Part shown: in pieces, positions 37,333-46,099 of the stretch
Position numbering within the stretch: the first letter of the stretch is position 1
How the letters are laid out: each line of letters opens with the position of its first letter
Origin: Rhodococcus sp. KRD162
GTDB taxonomy: Bacteria > Actinomycetota > Actinomycetes > Mycobacteriales > Mycobacteriaceae
Direction: 5' to 3'
Assembly (NCBI RefSeq): GCF_017168335.1
Contig: NZ_JABFAU010000014.1
Span: 43,780-107,779, forward strand
Length of the DNA stretch: 64,000 nucleotides
Translations under genes and position numbers: made by a program
The notes under the pieces: model-generated
What the model saw: only the letters and a program-made list of their open reading frames with translations
Told to the model about the DNA's origin: nothing
Databases searched by the model: none

Positions 37333-38310
37333 ATGAAGCCGAAGTCCGTGCGCACCTTCGATCCTGTCGGGGTGCTGTTCGGCGTAGTGGTCCCGCTCGC
37401 CGTGGCCGCACTCGGACCCGTCTTGGCCCACCTGTGGCACAGTCGACTACCCGAGCAGGTCGCCACGCACTTCAGTGGCACCGATCCGGACGACTTCTCC
37501 AATCCGATCTCGAGCACCTGGACCCTCGCGATCGTGATCGTGCTGGTCGGCGGCGGCTGCAGTGCGGTCGCATCGCTGGCCCGGGTCCTGCTCATCATGC
37601 GCCGGACGATGCTGATCATCGGGCTGACCGTCGTCGGAGTGATCGGCGTCCTGCAGATCGCCACCCTGGTCCGGGAGTTGGATCTGGCGTCCGGTCAGAG
37701 TGTCACCATCCCTGGTTGGGCCATCGCGGCGGGCAGCGTCGTCGGCTTCGCCGCCGGGTTGTTCGGCGCTTCCAGGTTGCGAGACCACCGCGAACACGTG
37801 CTCGCCACGTCCCCGCCGCACTCCGATCTACCTCGCTGCGGTGCCGAGTTGCCTCTGGTCGTCCGCGTCGGTGCCAGCCGTGTCGCGGGTATCACCGTAG
37901 TGGCGGTAGCCCTGGCCGCCGCGGCTCTGACGTGTTACCTGTCCGGCTCACTGTGGCCGATCTTCCTGTTCGCTCCGTTGACGATTCTGACGCTGTCGCT
38001 GCTGCGCTTCACCGTGCACATCGACAGTGACGGGCTCTACGTCTCCAGCCTCGGCATGGCCGCATTCGACTACGACATCGACGAGATCACCGGGGCCTCG
38101 GTGCGGACGGTGCATCCGGCCAAGGACTTCGGCGGATGGGGCCTGCGGGTCAAGGGGCGCGGAAACTACGCCGTGGCCACCGAAACCGGCCCCGCGGCAT
38201 TCGTCACGTTCGCCAACGGTGACCGCCTCACCATCGGTACCGCCGAAGCCGACACGATCGCAGGCACACTCAACACCCTGACCGCACGAACGCGCACAGC
38301 ACTGGATTAA
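37333..38310 (+). CDS. DUF1648-domain membrane protein
   Basis: A 325-residue membrane protein. The N-terminal DUF1648 motif, HLWHSRLPEQVATHFSGTDP with DDFSNPIS (about 34-61), is followed by several hydrophobic helices and, after about 210, a C-terminal soluble beta-rich domain (DGLYVSSLGMAAFDYDIDEI). It directly follows the SdpI-like gene, so the two are probably cotranscribed. Function is unknown; relatives include sporulation-delay regulators. Confidence 0.75.
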   Translation: MKPKSVRTFDPVGVLFGVVVPLAVAALGPVLAHLWHSRLPEQVATHFSGTDPDDFSNPISSTWTLAIVIVLVGGGCSAVASLARVLLIMRRTMLIIGLTVVGVIGVLQIATLVRELDLASGQSVTIPGWAIAAGSVVGFAAGLFGASRLRDHREHVLATSPPHSDLPRCGAELPLVVRVGASRVAGITVVAVALAAAALTCYLSGSLWPIFLFAPLTILTLSLLRFTVHIDSDGLYVSSLGMAAFDYDIDEITGASVRTVHPAKDFGGWGLRVKGRGNYAVATETGPAAFVTFANGDRLTIGTAEADTIAGTLNTLTARTRTALD

Positions 38311-38319
38311 ATTAGCCGA

Positions 38320-39309
38320 GTGAAGTTGTTGCGCGATACCGTGCTCGATCCGTTCCTGTTGGGCATCGTCACGGTCGCCGTGCTGGCGAGTCTCTTCCCG
38401 GCAACGGGCACGGCCGAGGACGTTCTCACCTGGGTCACCCGCATCGCCATCGGACTGCTGTTCCTCATCTACGGCGCGCGACTGTCCCCGCGCGACGCGT
38501 GGGAAGGCCTCAAGCACTGGCGCCTGCACGCGGTGATCCTGGCGTCGACGTATCTGCTGTTCCCCGCGCTCGGGCTGGCACTGCGCATACTGAAACCGGG
38601 CCTGCTCAGCGATGACCTCTACACCGGGGTGTTGTTCCTGTGCCTGGTTCCCTCGACCGTGCAGTCCTCGATCGCCTTCACCTCCATCGCCCGCGGCAAC
38701 GTGGCCGGCGCCGTGGTGAGCGCATCGTTCTCCAACATCCTCGGAGTCTTCGTCACCCCGCTGCTGGTGATCGCACTGATGACCACCACCGGCTCGGCCG
38801 GCATCGAGCCGAGTTCCATCCTCCGGATCATCGCCCAACTGCTGCTGCCCTTCGTCCTCGGTCAGCTGATACGCCCCTGGGTGACGGGATGGCTCACCCG
38901 CCACAGTGCGCCCACCAAGCTCGTCGACCGCGGCTCGATCCTGCTGGTCGTCTTCGCTGCCTTCAGTGAGGCGCAGAACCAGCACGTGTGGTCCTCGATG
39001 GCGGTGTGGCGCATCGGCGTCGTCCTCGCAGTCTGTGTGGTTCTGCTCGCCCTCGTGCTGACGATCACCTGGTACGTGGGCCTGTTGGCGCGCTTTCCGC
39101 TCGAGGATCGGCTGGTGCTGCTGTTCTGCGGGTCCAAGAAGAGCCTGGCCAGCGGGCTGCCGATGGCCGCAGTGCTCTTCGTCGGTCAACCGGTCGGATT
39201 GATCGTCCTGCCGCTGTTGCTGTTCCACCAGATCCAGTTGATGGTGTGCACGGTGATTGCTCAGCATGTCGCGCGGCGACCCGACGCAGTGGTGAGCGCC
39301 GCGAGCTAG
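38320..39309 (+). CDS. Bile acid:sodium symporter (SBF/YfeH-like) family transporter
   Basis: A 329-residue protein with about ten hydrophobic helices, SBF-like (PF13593 type). Motifs include IGLLFLIYGARLSPRDAWEG, LCLVPSTVQSSIAFTSIARG and FCGSKKSLASGLPMAAVLFV. The start is GTG 38320, 9 bp after the DUF1648 stop. Substrates of bacterial YfeH-type carriers are poorly known. A gadB gene follows 34 bp later. Confidence 0.85.
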   Translation: MKLLRDTVLDPFLLGIVTVAVLASLFPATGTAEDVLTWVTRIAIGLLFLIYGARLSPRDAWEGLKHWRLHAVILASTYLLFPALGLALRILKPGLLSDDLYTGVLFLCLVPSTVQSSIAFTSIARGNVAGAVVSASFSNILGVFVTPLLVIALMTTTGSAGIEPSSILRIIAQLLLPFVLGQLIRPWVTGWLTRHSAPTKLVDRGSILLVVFAAFSEAQNQHVWSSMAVWRIGVVLAVCVVLLALVLTITWYVGLLARFPLEDRLVLLFCGSKKSLASGLPMAAVLFVGQPVGLIVLPLLLFHQIQLMVCTVIAQHVARRPDAVVSAAS

Positions 39310-39343
39310 ATTGGATGGCAGTCGAGGCAACAGGGAGAAAACG

Positions 39344-40705
39344 ATGACGAGGAACGTGCACACCGACGGTGTCGTATCTGCGGCCTACACGGGACGGCTG
39401 GGCACCGATCCCGTTCCGGCACTGCGGCTTCCCGAAAACCAGATCGACCCCGATGCCGCCTACCGCTTCATCCACGACGAACTGATGCTCGACGGCAGCT
39501 CACGCCTCAATCTCGCGACCTTCGTCACCACCTGGATGGATCCGCAGGCCGAGAAGCTGATGGCGGAGACATTCGACAAGAACATGATCGACAAGGACGA
39601 ATACCCGTCCACCGCCGCCATCGAGCAGCGATGCGTCAACATGGTCGCCGATCTGTTCCACGCACCCGGTCTCGATCCGAACGATTCGGCCTCGGCAACC
39701 GGCGTCTCGACCATCGGATCCAGTGAGGCCGTGATGCTGGCCGGCTTGGCCCTCAAGTGGCGCTGGCGGGCGAAAGGCGCCGGGACCGGTACCCCGAATC
39801 TGGTGTTGGGCAGCAACGTTCAGGTGGTGTGGGAGAAGTTCTGCCGCTACTTCGACGTCGAACCGAAATACCTGCCGGTCGAACGCGGCCGCTACGTCAT
39901 CACCGCCGAGCAGGTTCGAGAGGCAGTGGACGAGAACACCATCGGAGTCGTCGCCATCCTCGGCACCACGTTCACCGGGGAGCTCGAACCGGTGCAGGAG
40001 ATCTGCGCCACCTTGGACGAGCTGGCCACCTCGGGTGGACCGGACGTACCGGTACACGTGGACGCCGCCAGCGGCGGTTTCGTCGTGCCGTTCCTCGACC
40101 CGGACCTGTAATGGGACTTCCGGTTGCCGCGCGTCAAGTCCATCAACGCCAGTGGCCACAAGTACGGATTGACTTATCCCGGAATCGGATTCGCGGTCTG
40201 GCGGACCAAGGAGGACCTACCGGACGACCTGGTGTTCCGGGTGAACTACCTCGGCGGCGACATGCCGACCTTCACGCTGAACTTCTCGCGGCCGGGCAAC
40301 CAGGTGATCGGTCAGTACTACAACTTCCTCAGGCTCGGCAGGGCCGGATACACCGGCATCATGACGGCGTTGCGTGACACCGCCGTTCGCGTCAGCGCAC
40401 ATCTGGACACACATCCCGACGTCGAGGTGATCACCGACGGCTCGGCCATCCCGGTGCTCTCGTTCATGCTGAAGGAGCACTGCGACTTCACCGTCTTCGA
40501 CGTCTCCCACGAACTACGAGCCCGCGGCTGGCAGGTACCGGCATACACGATGCCGGACAACGCAACCGACGTCGCCGTGCTCAGAATCGTGGTGCGAGAG
40601 GGTTTCAGCGCGGACCTGGGCCGAATGCTGTGCGATGCCATCGACGAGGTGATCGACGGACTGAAATCAGGCGGGCACTCGAGCGCGAGGGCCTTCTCTC
40701 ACTGA
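39344..40705 (+). pseudogene. gadB: Glutamate decarboxylase with in-frame stop at codon 256
   Basis: The frame from ATG 39344 (after GGGAGAAA) to 40705 would give a 453-residue PLP-dependent glutamate decarboxylase. TAA at 40109-40111 interrupts it between VVPFLDPDL and WDFRLPRVKSINASGHKYGL. In homologues this codon is usually Glu (DPDLEWDF), so a GAA-to-TAA change is likely. The catalytic Lys is in SGHKYG, downstream of the stop, so the 255-residue product lacks it. The distal frame stays open and in phase for 198 codons, so the lesion is recent or a sequencing error. GadB consumes protons, giving acid resistance and GABA. Confidence 0.85.
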
Positions 40706-40713
40706 GCGTGCCG

Positions 40714-40757
40714 ATGTGAGCGGAAGTTCGACCCCTGCTACGAATTTCCACTCACAT
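40714..40757. terminator. Hairpin between gadB and yqgE
   Basis: ATGTGAG (40714-40720) pairs with CTCACAT (40751-40757), extended by GGAA/TTCC and TTCG/CGAA with a bulge. It lies between two convergent genes, 9 bp after the gadB stop and 16 bp before the yqgE stop, so it may serve both. Confidence 0.5.
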
Positions 40758-40772
40758 GCGGCGCAGCCGCTT

Positions 40773-41390
40773 TCAGTTCCGGTCGACGTCGATCGGATGG
40801 GACGCGAGCAGCGCCAACGGCATCGGTTGCCGACGTAGTACATGCGCCCACAGATCGATCCGCGGTGGCCCCATCACATCGGATGCCAAGGCAGACAGCA
40901 CGATCCAATCCTCGCGGTCGAGTTCGCCTTCGAGTTGTCCGAAGGTCCAGCCCGAATACCCGGCAAAGATGCGCACGCCCTCGACCAATGGCTCGATATC
41001 CGCGGGATCGGAATCGAGATCGACCATCACCACTCGACCGTCGACGCGGCGCAGTCCGGGAACTCCGTCGATCGACACGCCGGTGCGCAGCGTCGCCAGG
41101 CACAGCGCCGAATCGCGCTTGACCGGGCCACCGACGTACAGCGCCCGCGGCGTGGCCGCCAACTCGGACCAGTTGGGCAACACGTTGTGCACCGCGGTCT
41201 CGCTCGGCCGATTGATCACCACGCCGAGGCTGCCCGCGTCGTTGTGTTCGATGATGTAGATGACGGTGCGCCGAAACGTGGGCTCGACCAGTTCGGTGGA
41301 CGACACCAACAGACTGCCTGGACGGACATCGCGCAAGGCCGATGCCGTCTGGTCCTCGGGTTCCTCCGCATGCGTTGCCACGCTAGCCAT
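40773..41390 (-). CDS. YqgE/AlgH family protein (UPF0301)
   Basis: A 205-residue protein of the DUF179/AlgH family. The conserved segments are PGSLLVSSTELVEPTFRRTV, IYIIEHNDAGSLGVVINRPS, LYVGGPVKRDSAL and IFAGYSGWTFGQLEGELDRE. ATG 41390 is preferred over the GTG at 41405. The biochemical role is not settled in bacteria. Monocistronic between gadB and a TetR gene. Confidence 0.88.
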   Translation of the reverse strand: MASVATHAEEPEDQTASALRDVRPGSLLVSSTELVEPTFRRTVIYIIEHNDAGSLGVVINRPSETAVHNVLPNWSELAATPRALYVGGPVKRDSALCLATLRTGVSIDGVPGLRRVDGRVVMVDLDSDPADIEPLVEGVRIFAGYSGWTFGQLEGELDREDWIVLSALASDVMGPPRIDLWAHVLRRQPMPLALLASHPIDVDRN

Positions 41391-41477
41391 TGTGGCACCG
41401 AGCACCGCCGGATGTGGCGCAAGTGATCCGGCCAGTTCCTACGCGTCGTTCCGCAGGCTCCCACTCTCGCCCTACTC

Positions 41478-42167
41478 CTAATCGAGGCCGGCGATCTTCG
41501 TCAGAAGTCCCAACTGATACTCGAACAGATCGTCCCTGTTGGCGAAGGTCGTGGCACCGTACTGATCGAAGACGTCGAAGCTGATCGCTCCGAACAGCGA
41601 CGCCCACACCATCACTCCCAAGGCGATGAGCTCGTCGGGCTGATCCATCTCCATCTGTTCTCGGATCTCCTCGAAGCTGTCGTGCAGTGACGCCAATCCC
41701 GGCAGATCGGGCGCCACCTCCGGTCGGCGAACATTCCAGGCCGAGTGCAGTACGCCCACCAACGTGGTGATCACCCTGGTGCCCGGACCGGTGGTCTGCT
41801 CGGCCGGCGCGTGGTAGCCGGGCACCGGGCTGCCGAACAGCAACGCATACCGGGCAGGCTCGCGCAATCCCCACTGCCGCACCGTCCGACCGAGTGCCAG
41901 GAACTTCTCCCTCGGCCCCTCGGCGGCATCCACCGCTGCGTCGACGGTGTCGCCGAGTTCGGTATACCCGTCGACGACGAGCAGTGTCAGCAGCTCGTCC
42001 CGACTCGCGACGTATCGGTACACCGCGGAGGACACGACCCCGAGATCGCGCGCGACGGCACGCAGCGACAGGGCCGCGGCACCGTCGGCGGCCAGATGTT
42101 CGCGTCCGATGCGGGTGATGTCGGCCAGGGTCTGAGCGCGGGCTCGGGTGCGGGGGGTGCTCGCCAT
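41478..42167 (-). CDS. TetR-family regulator with WHG-type C-terminal domain
   Basis: A 229-residue repressor. The N-terminal HTH is GAAALSLRAVARDLGVVSSA then VYRYVASRDELLTLL (about 30-65). The C-terminal part (TVRQWGLREPARYALLFGSP) is of the TetR_C_33/WHG type. It is divergent from an epimerase/MFS pair, and two palindromes of nearly the same sequence (42198-42210 and 42249-42263) lie in the 118-bp gap, strongly implying local autorepression and control of the neighbour. Confidence 0.9.
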   Translation of the reverse strand: MASTPRTRARAQTLADITRIGREHLAADGAAALSLRAVARDLGVVSSAVYRYVASRDELLTLLVVDGYTELGDTVDAAVDAAEGPREKFLALGRTVRQWGLREPARYALLFGSPVPGYHAPAEQTTGPGTRVITTLVGVLHSAWNVRRPEVAPDLPGLASLHDSFEEIREQMEMDQPDELIALGVMVWASLFGAISFDVFDQYGATTFANRDDLFEYQLGLLTKIAGLD

Positions 42168-42197
42168 GACTCACACAGTAACGGCCGCTCTTGTTCG

Positions 42198-42263
42198 AGA
42201 GCACTGCTCTTGCTTTCTTCTCGGAACCGGTACACACTGGAAGCAACAGAGAGCACCGCTCTC
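42198..42263. promoter_or_regulatory. Two TetR operator-like palindromes
   Basis: AGAGCACTGCTCT (42198-42210) is a perfect 13-base palindrome and GAGAGCACCGCTCTC (42249-42263) a perfect 15-base one with the same AGAGCNNNGCTCT-type core. Centres are 52 bases apart, about five helical turns, in the divergent TetR/epimerase control region. The TATA-like GGTACACACTGG lies between. The downstream copy is 22 bp before the epimerase start. Confidence 0.75.
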
Positions 42264-42285
42264 GTTTATCGGAAAGGGAGTAGCC

Positions 42286-43224
42286 ATGACCCAACTACAC
42301 GTCGTCACCGGAGCCGGACCCGTCGGATGGACCGTCGCCGAACAACTTGCCGAACAGGGCCATTCGGTGCGAATGCTGACCCGCTCCGGCAGCGGCCCCG
42401 AGCACCCGATGATCGAGCGTCGCTCGGTGGACATCGAGTCCGACGATCTGCACCCACACCTCGACGGCGCCACCGCCGTCTACCACTGCACCCACGTCGC
42501 CTACACGAACAGCGCGTGGCGAGACAAACTCGAGGCAATGGAACAGCGCGTGCTCGACGCGTCCGCGGGCACCGTCGTCGTCTTTCCCGAAAGTCTGTAC
42601 GCCTACGGCCGAATCGACGGCCCCATTCGCGAGGACTCGCCCCGGAAGGCCACCTTCCGCAAACTGGGCGTGCGCACGCAACTGTTGGACGCCAGGGACC
42701 GCCACGCGACTCCCACCGTCAGCGTCGCGGCCTCGGACTTCTACGGGCCCCGCGTCATGACCTCGCACATGGGCGAGCGCGTGATCGCGAACATTCTGGC
42801 CGGCAAGCCGATCCGCGTCATCGCAGCTGCTGACCTCCCGCACTCGTTCACCTACGTACCAGACCTCGCCGCCGCGATGATCACCGCCGCCGCGTCGCCG
42901 TCGATGTGGAACACCGTCCTGCATGCACCGACAGCTCCTGCGGTCTCGCAGCGGACGATGATCGAGATGTACTCCGCCGCAGCCGGGTTGCCCACCCCGA
43001 AGGTCGGCGTCATCGCGCCCTGGCTGATGCGGGCACTGAGCGTCGTGCCCGGACCGACGAGAGAACTCGGCGACACCCTCTACCAGTTCCGCTACCCGTA
43101 CGTCCTCGACTCGACCCGTAGCGAGGCGATTCTGGGGCTCGAACCGACCTCCCTGGCCGAGGGCACCGCCGCCACGATGGATTGGTGGACGGCTGCGCAT
43201 CAGGCGGTAGCCACCGGCAACTAG
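42286..43224 (+). CDS. NAD-dependent epimerase/dehydratase family protein (extended SDR)
   Basis: A 312-residue extended SDR. The NAD(P) motif TGAGPVGWTVAEQLAEQG lies at about 8-25. The YxxxK is not canonical: ESLYAYGRIDGP replaces it, as in atypical SDRs. DFYGPRVM, TYVPDLAAAMI and a C-terminal helical part complete the family pattern. ATG 42286 follows AAAGGGAG. Regulated by the TetR palindromes; a transporter follows 10 bp later. The substrate is unknown. Confidence 0.85.
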   Translation: MTQLHVVTGAGPVGWTVAEQLAEQGHSVRMLTRSGSGPEHPMIERRSVDIESDDLHPHLDGATAVYHCTHVAYTNSAWRDKLEAMEQRVLDASAGTVVVFPESLYAYGRIDGPIREDSPRKATFRKLGVRTQLLDARDRHATPTVSVAASDFYGPRVMTSHMGERVIANILAGKPIRVIAAADLPHSFTYVPDLAAAMITAAASPSMWNTVLHAPTAPAVSQRTMIEMYSAAAGLPTPKVGVIAPWLMRALSVVPGPTRELGDTLYQFRYPYVLDSTRSEAILGLEPTSLAEGTAATMDWWTAAHQAVATGN

Positions 43225-43234
43225 AGTTCCCTCG

Positions 43235-44521
43235 GTGAACGACGACTCCTTCCGCACCCGACTGCGCCAGTCGCCGGGAGTCGGCAAGCTCACCACCGTG
43301 CGGTTCGCCGGTCAGTTCGGCGACGGACTGTTTCAGGCCGCGCTCAGCGGCGCGATTCTGTTCAATCCCGAGCGCGCAACGAATCCGGCCGAGATCGCGG
43401 CGGGATTCGCCGTGCTGCTCGTGCCCTACTCCCTGGTCGGACCGTTCGCCGGTGCATTACTGGACCGCTGGGATCGAAGAGCGGTCCTGTTGTGGGCCAA
43501 TATCATTCGCATCGTGTTGATCCTGGTGACGGCAATCATGCTGTTCGCCGGACTGCCCGCAACACCATTGCTGCTACTGGCTCTGGCCACCGTGGGGCTG
43601 AGCAGGTTCGTTCTCGCCGGTGCCTCGGCGTCACTGCCGCACGTGGTTCGGCCGTCGTGGTTGGTGCCGATGAACTCGGTACTGGCCACCGTCGGGTCCG
43701 GTTTCGCTGCCGCCGGTGCCGGCCTCGCCGTCGCGGTGATCGGCGTCGTCGGGGCCGGTGACGCGGCTTCGGCGCTCGCGGTCGGTCTCGCCGCCACCGG
43801 ATCGATCGTCGGGGCGCTCGCCGCCGCACGCTTCAGCCCCCGGTCACTCGGGCCGGGCGGCGAAAGCCGGACCGACAACCCGGTCAAGGACGTTGCCGCC
43901 GGATTGGCATCGGGAGCGCTGGCCGTCTGGCGTTCGCCCGGTGTGACCGCTGCGATGCTCGGCATCGGGACCCATCGCATCGTCTTCGGAATCAACACCC
44001 TGATCATGGTGTTGATCCTGCGCGAGAACACCGAAAGCTCGCTGCCCGGCGGCCTCGCCGGTTTCGGTATTGCCGTCGGAGCCACCGCCACGGGAATGTT
44101 CCTCGCGGCCGTGATCACTCCCTTCGTACTTCCGCGGTGGGGACGCACCCCCACGATTGCGCTCGCGCTCGTGTTCGCCATCGTGGCCCAGCTCACCGCC
44201 GTATCGGGCCTGACCCAGAACAGCTTGTCGATCGGGGCCTTCCTACTGGGGATCGCCGGGCAGACGGTCAAACTCAGCGGCGACGCCGCGATGCAGATCG
44301 ACATCGACGACACCCACCGCGGACGCGTCTTCGCGCTGCAGGACACCGTGTTCAACATCGCGTTCGTCGCCGCCCTGGCCGGAGCAGCGTTCGCCGTCGG
44401 CCCCGCCACCACCGATCTGAGCCGTGACCCCACCGCGCACACACTGGTGTTCCTCGGAGCGGGCCTCTACGCCCTCGGATTGGCTGCGGTGGCCGTCAAC
44501 ACCAGGCGCGCAGCTCCCTGA
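43235..44521 (+). CDS. MFS transporter (enterobactin exporter-like, MFS_3)
   Basis: A 428-residue twelve-helix MFS protein starting at GTG 43235. FAGQFGDGLFQAALSGAILF near residue 23 and the loop GALLDRWDRRAVLLWANIIR are typical of drug/siderophore exporters. Acts at the cytoplasmic membrane as a proton-driven exporter. Cotranscribed with the epimerase and probably repressed by the TetR protein, a usual efflux arrangement. Confidence 0.85.
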   Translation: MNDDSFRTRLRQSPGVGKLTTVRFAGQFGDGLFQAALSGAILFNPERATNPAEIAAGFAVLLVPYSLVGPFAGALLDRWDRRAVLLWANIIRIVLILVTAIMLFAGLPATPLLLLALATVGLSRFVLAGASASLPHVVRPSWLVPMNSVLATVGSGFAAAGAGLAVAVIGVVGAGDAASALAVGLAATGSIVGALAAARFSPRSLGPGGESRTDNPVKDVAAGLASGALAVWRSPGVTAAMLGIGTHRIVFGINTLIMVLILRENTESSLPGGLAGFGIAVGATATGMFLAAVITPFVLPRWGRTPTIALALVFAIVAQLTAVSGLTQNSLSIGAFLLGIAGQTVKLSGDAAMQIDIDDTHRGRVFALQDTVFNIAFVAALAGAAFAVGPATTDLSRDPTAHTLVFLGAGLYALGLAAVAVNTRRAAP

Positions 44522-44576
44522 GGTGGTGTATCTTCCTTTCCGGACCGGCAGGTCTCGGTAGAAATGGGGGCACCGG

Positions 44577-46079
44577 ATGTACGGCCGTACGACATCGCTC
44601 GGTTGCGTACTTGCAGTTACTGCAGGCACCGCCGTCCTTGCCGCGCCCCCGGCGTTCGCCGCTCCGCCGCCACCGGTGAACTCCTGCGGTGAAACAGGAT
44701 TCGATCCCAAGTTCTACCCACCCGAGCCCATCGGCCCGGGAAGTCTGCCGCAGCTGCCACCGCTACCGGACCGACTGGTGGTACCCGTTCCGTATCCGTC
44801 CCTCGAACTGGTACCGGTACCGGACCCGCCACCGAACAACACCCGCGTCCAGGCCGAGCCGCTGACCGATCCGTGCGCAGACCCGTGCCCCGATCTCACC
44901 GGTACCGACGACCCACCCGCAACCGGTACCGGATCTGCGGGCCACCTGCCCTTCCCGCGAATCGAGATCGAACCGCAGCCCGAAACGATCCCCATCCCGA
45001 TTCCCGGTCCTGGTGGTGTCCCGGGAACACCGCCCCCGGCCCCCGTCGTCACCTCCGCAGAGTCGGGCCCGAGGACTCCGCTGCCCCCGGCACCTGCCGT
45101 CGGCGAGGTCGGGGTGGTCTCGCAGCTGACCGGTCCGGGTTCGCAGAACCGCACCGACAAGCGCTGGCAGGTCGACGGCACCGACCTCGGCATCATGTGG
45201 GAGAGCAAGCCCGGCGAGGTCGCGATCGCCTTCGGCGATTCGTTCGGAAAGGGCTGGGAATTCGGCGTCGTGGGCGGCGGGGACTGGCGCTCCAACGCGC
45301 TGGGCCACAGCACCGACACCGACCTCTCCGACGGCATGACCCTGGACTCGATGGTGCAGGATTCACGTTGTCACGCAGCAGAATTGCTGCCTTCACGCAA
45401 GATCGAGAACTGGGAGACGACGGTCATTCCCACCTCCGGATTCGCGATCGACGACCGCCAGTACATGTCGTACATGTCTATTCGGCGCTGGAGCATCGTC
45501 CCCGGAATGTGGTGGACCAACTACGGCGGTATCGCCTATTCCGACGACGACGGTTCCACCTGGGTCAAGGACGAGCATGCCAAGTGGCACAACGGATTCG
45601 GCCTGTCCGAGTTCCAGGTCTCGACGATGGTCCCCGCCGGTGAGTACGTCTACATGTTCGGCACCGTCAACGGACGCGTCGGACAGATCGCTCTCGCTCG
45701 GGTCGCGAAGGACCAGGTGCTGAACAAGACCGCCTACCAGTACTGGGTGAACGGCACCTGGGCTCCCGTCGGATCGAACGAGGCCACCCCCATCGCCGAC
45801 GGTATGGCCGGGGAACTGTCGGTTCGTCACGACGAGTCCCGGGGAATCTGGCAGATGACCTACCTCGACCCGATTCGGGGAAGAATCGTTCTACGAGAAG
45901 CGAATTCACCGCAGGGGGAGTGGACCGAACCGACCACTCTGATCGACACGGCCGAGTACCCGAAGACCTACGGTGGGTTCATCCATCCGTGGTCGACGCC
46001 GAACGAGCTGTACTTCACCGTCTCGGAGTGGGACAGCTACAACGTCTACCTCGTCAAGGCCGAGCTTCGCTCGTCGTGA
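44577..46079 (+). CDS. Secreted DUF4185-domain protein with proline-rich linker
   Basis: A 500-residue exported protein. A signal peptide covers about 1-28 with a cleavage-like AFA-AP. Residues 30-190 are low-complexity and Pro-rich (IPIPIPGPGGVPGTPP), probably a cell-wall spanning linker. The DUF4185 domain (about 185-498) has beta-propeller-like features: GIMWESKPGEVAIAFGDSFG, SDDDGSTWVKDEHAKWHNGF, LSVRHDESRGIWQMTYLDPI. Members are related to five-bladed propeller glycosidases and include mycobacterial arabinan-degrading candidates. Arabinogalactan or another envelope sugar polymer is a plausible substrate. Confidence 0.8.
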   Translation: MYGRTTSLGCVLAVTAGTAVLAAPPAFAAPPPPVNSCGETGFDPKFYPPEPIGPGSLPQLPPLPDRLVVPVPYPSLELVPVPDPPPNNTRVQAEPLTDPCADPCPDLTGTDDPPATGTGSAGHLPFPRIEIEPQPETIPIPIPGPGGVPGTPPPAPVVTSAESGPRTPLPPAPAVGEVGVVSQLTGPGSQNRTDKRWQVDGTDLGIMWESKPGEVAIAFGDSFGKGWEFGVVGGGDWRSNALGHSTDTDLSDGMTLDSMVQDSRCHAAELLPSRKIENWETTVIPTSGFAIDDRQYMSYMSIRRWSIVPGMWWTNYGGIAYSDDDGSTWVKDEHAKWHNGFGLSEFQVSTMVPAGEYVYMFGTVNGRVGQIALARVAKDQVLNKTAYQYWVNGTWAPVGSNEATPIADGMAGELSVRHDESRGIWQMTYLDPIRGRIVLREANSPQGEWTEPTTLIDTAEYPKTYGGFIHPWSTPNELYFTVSEWDSYNVYLVKAELRSS

Positions 46080-46099
46080 GTGCACGTGCGCGGGACGCG

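Noticed and set aside
37948..39363. 471-codon open frame on the minus strand rich in Gln, Glu and His
   Set aside because: Antisense to the SBF transporter; composition reflects reversed hydrophobic codons, not a real protein.
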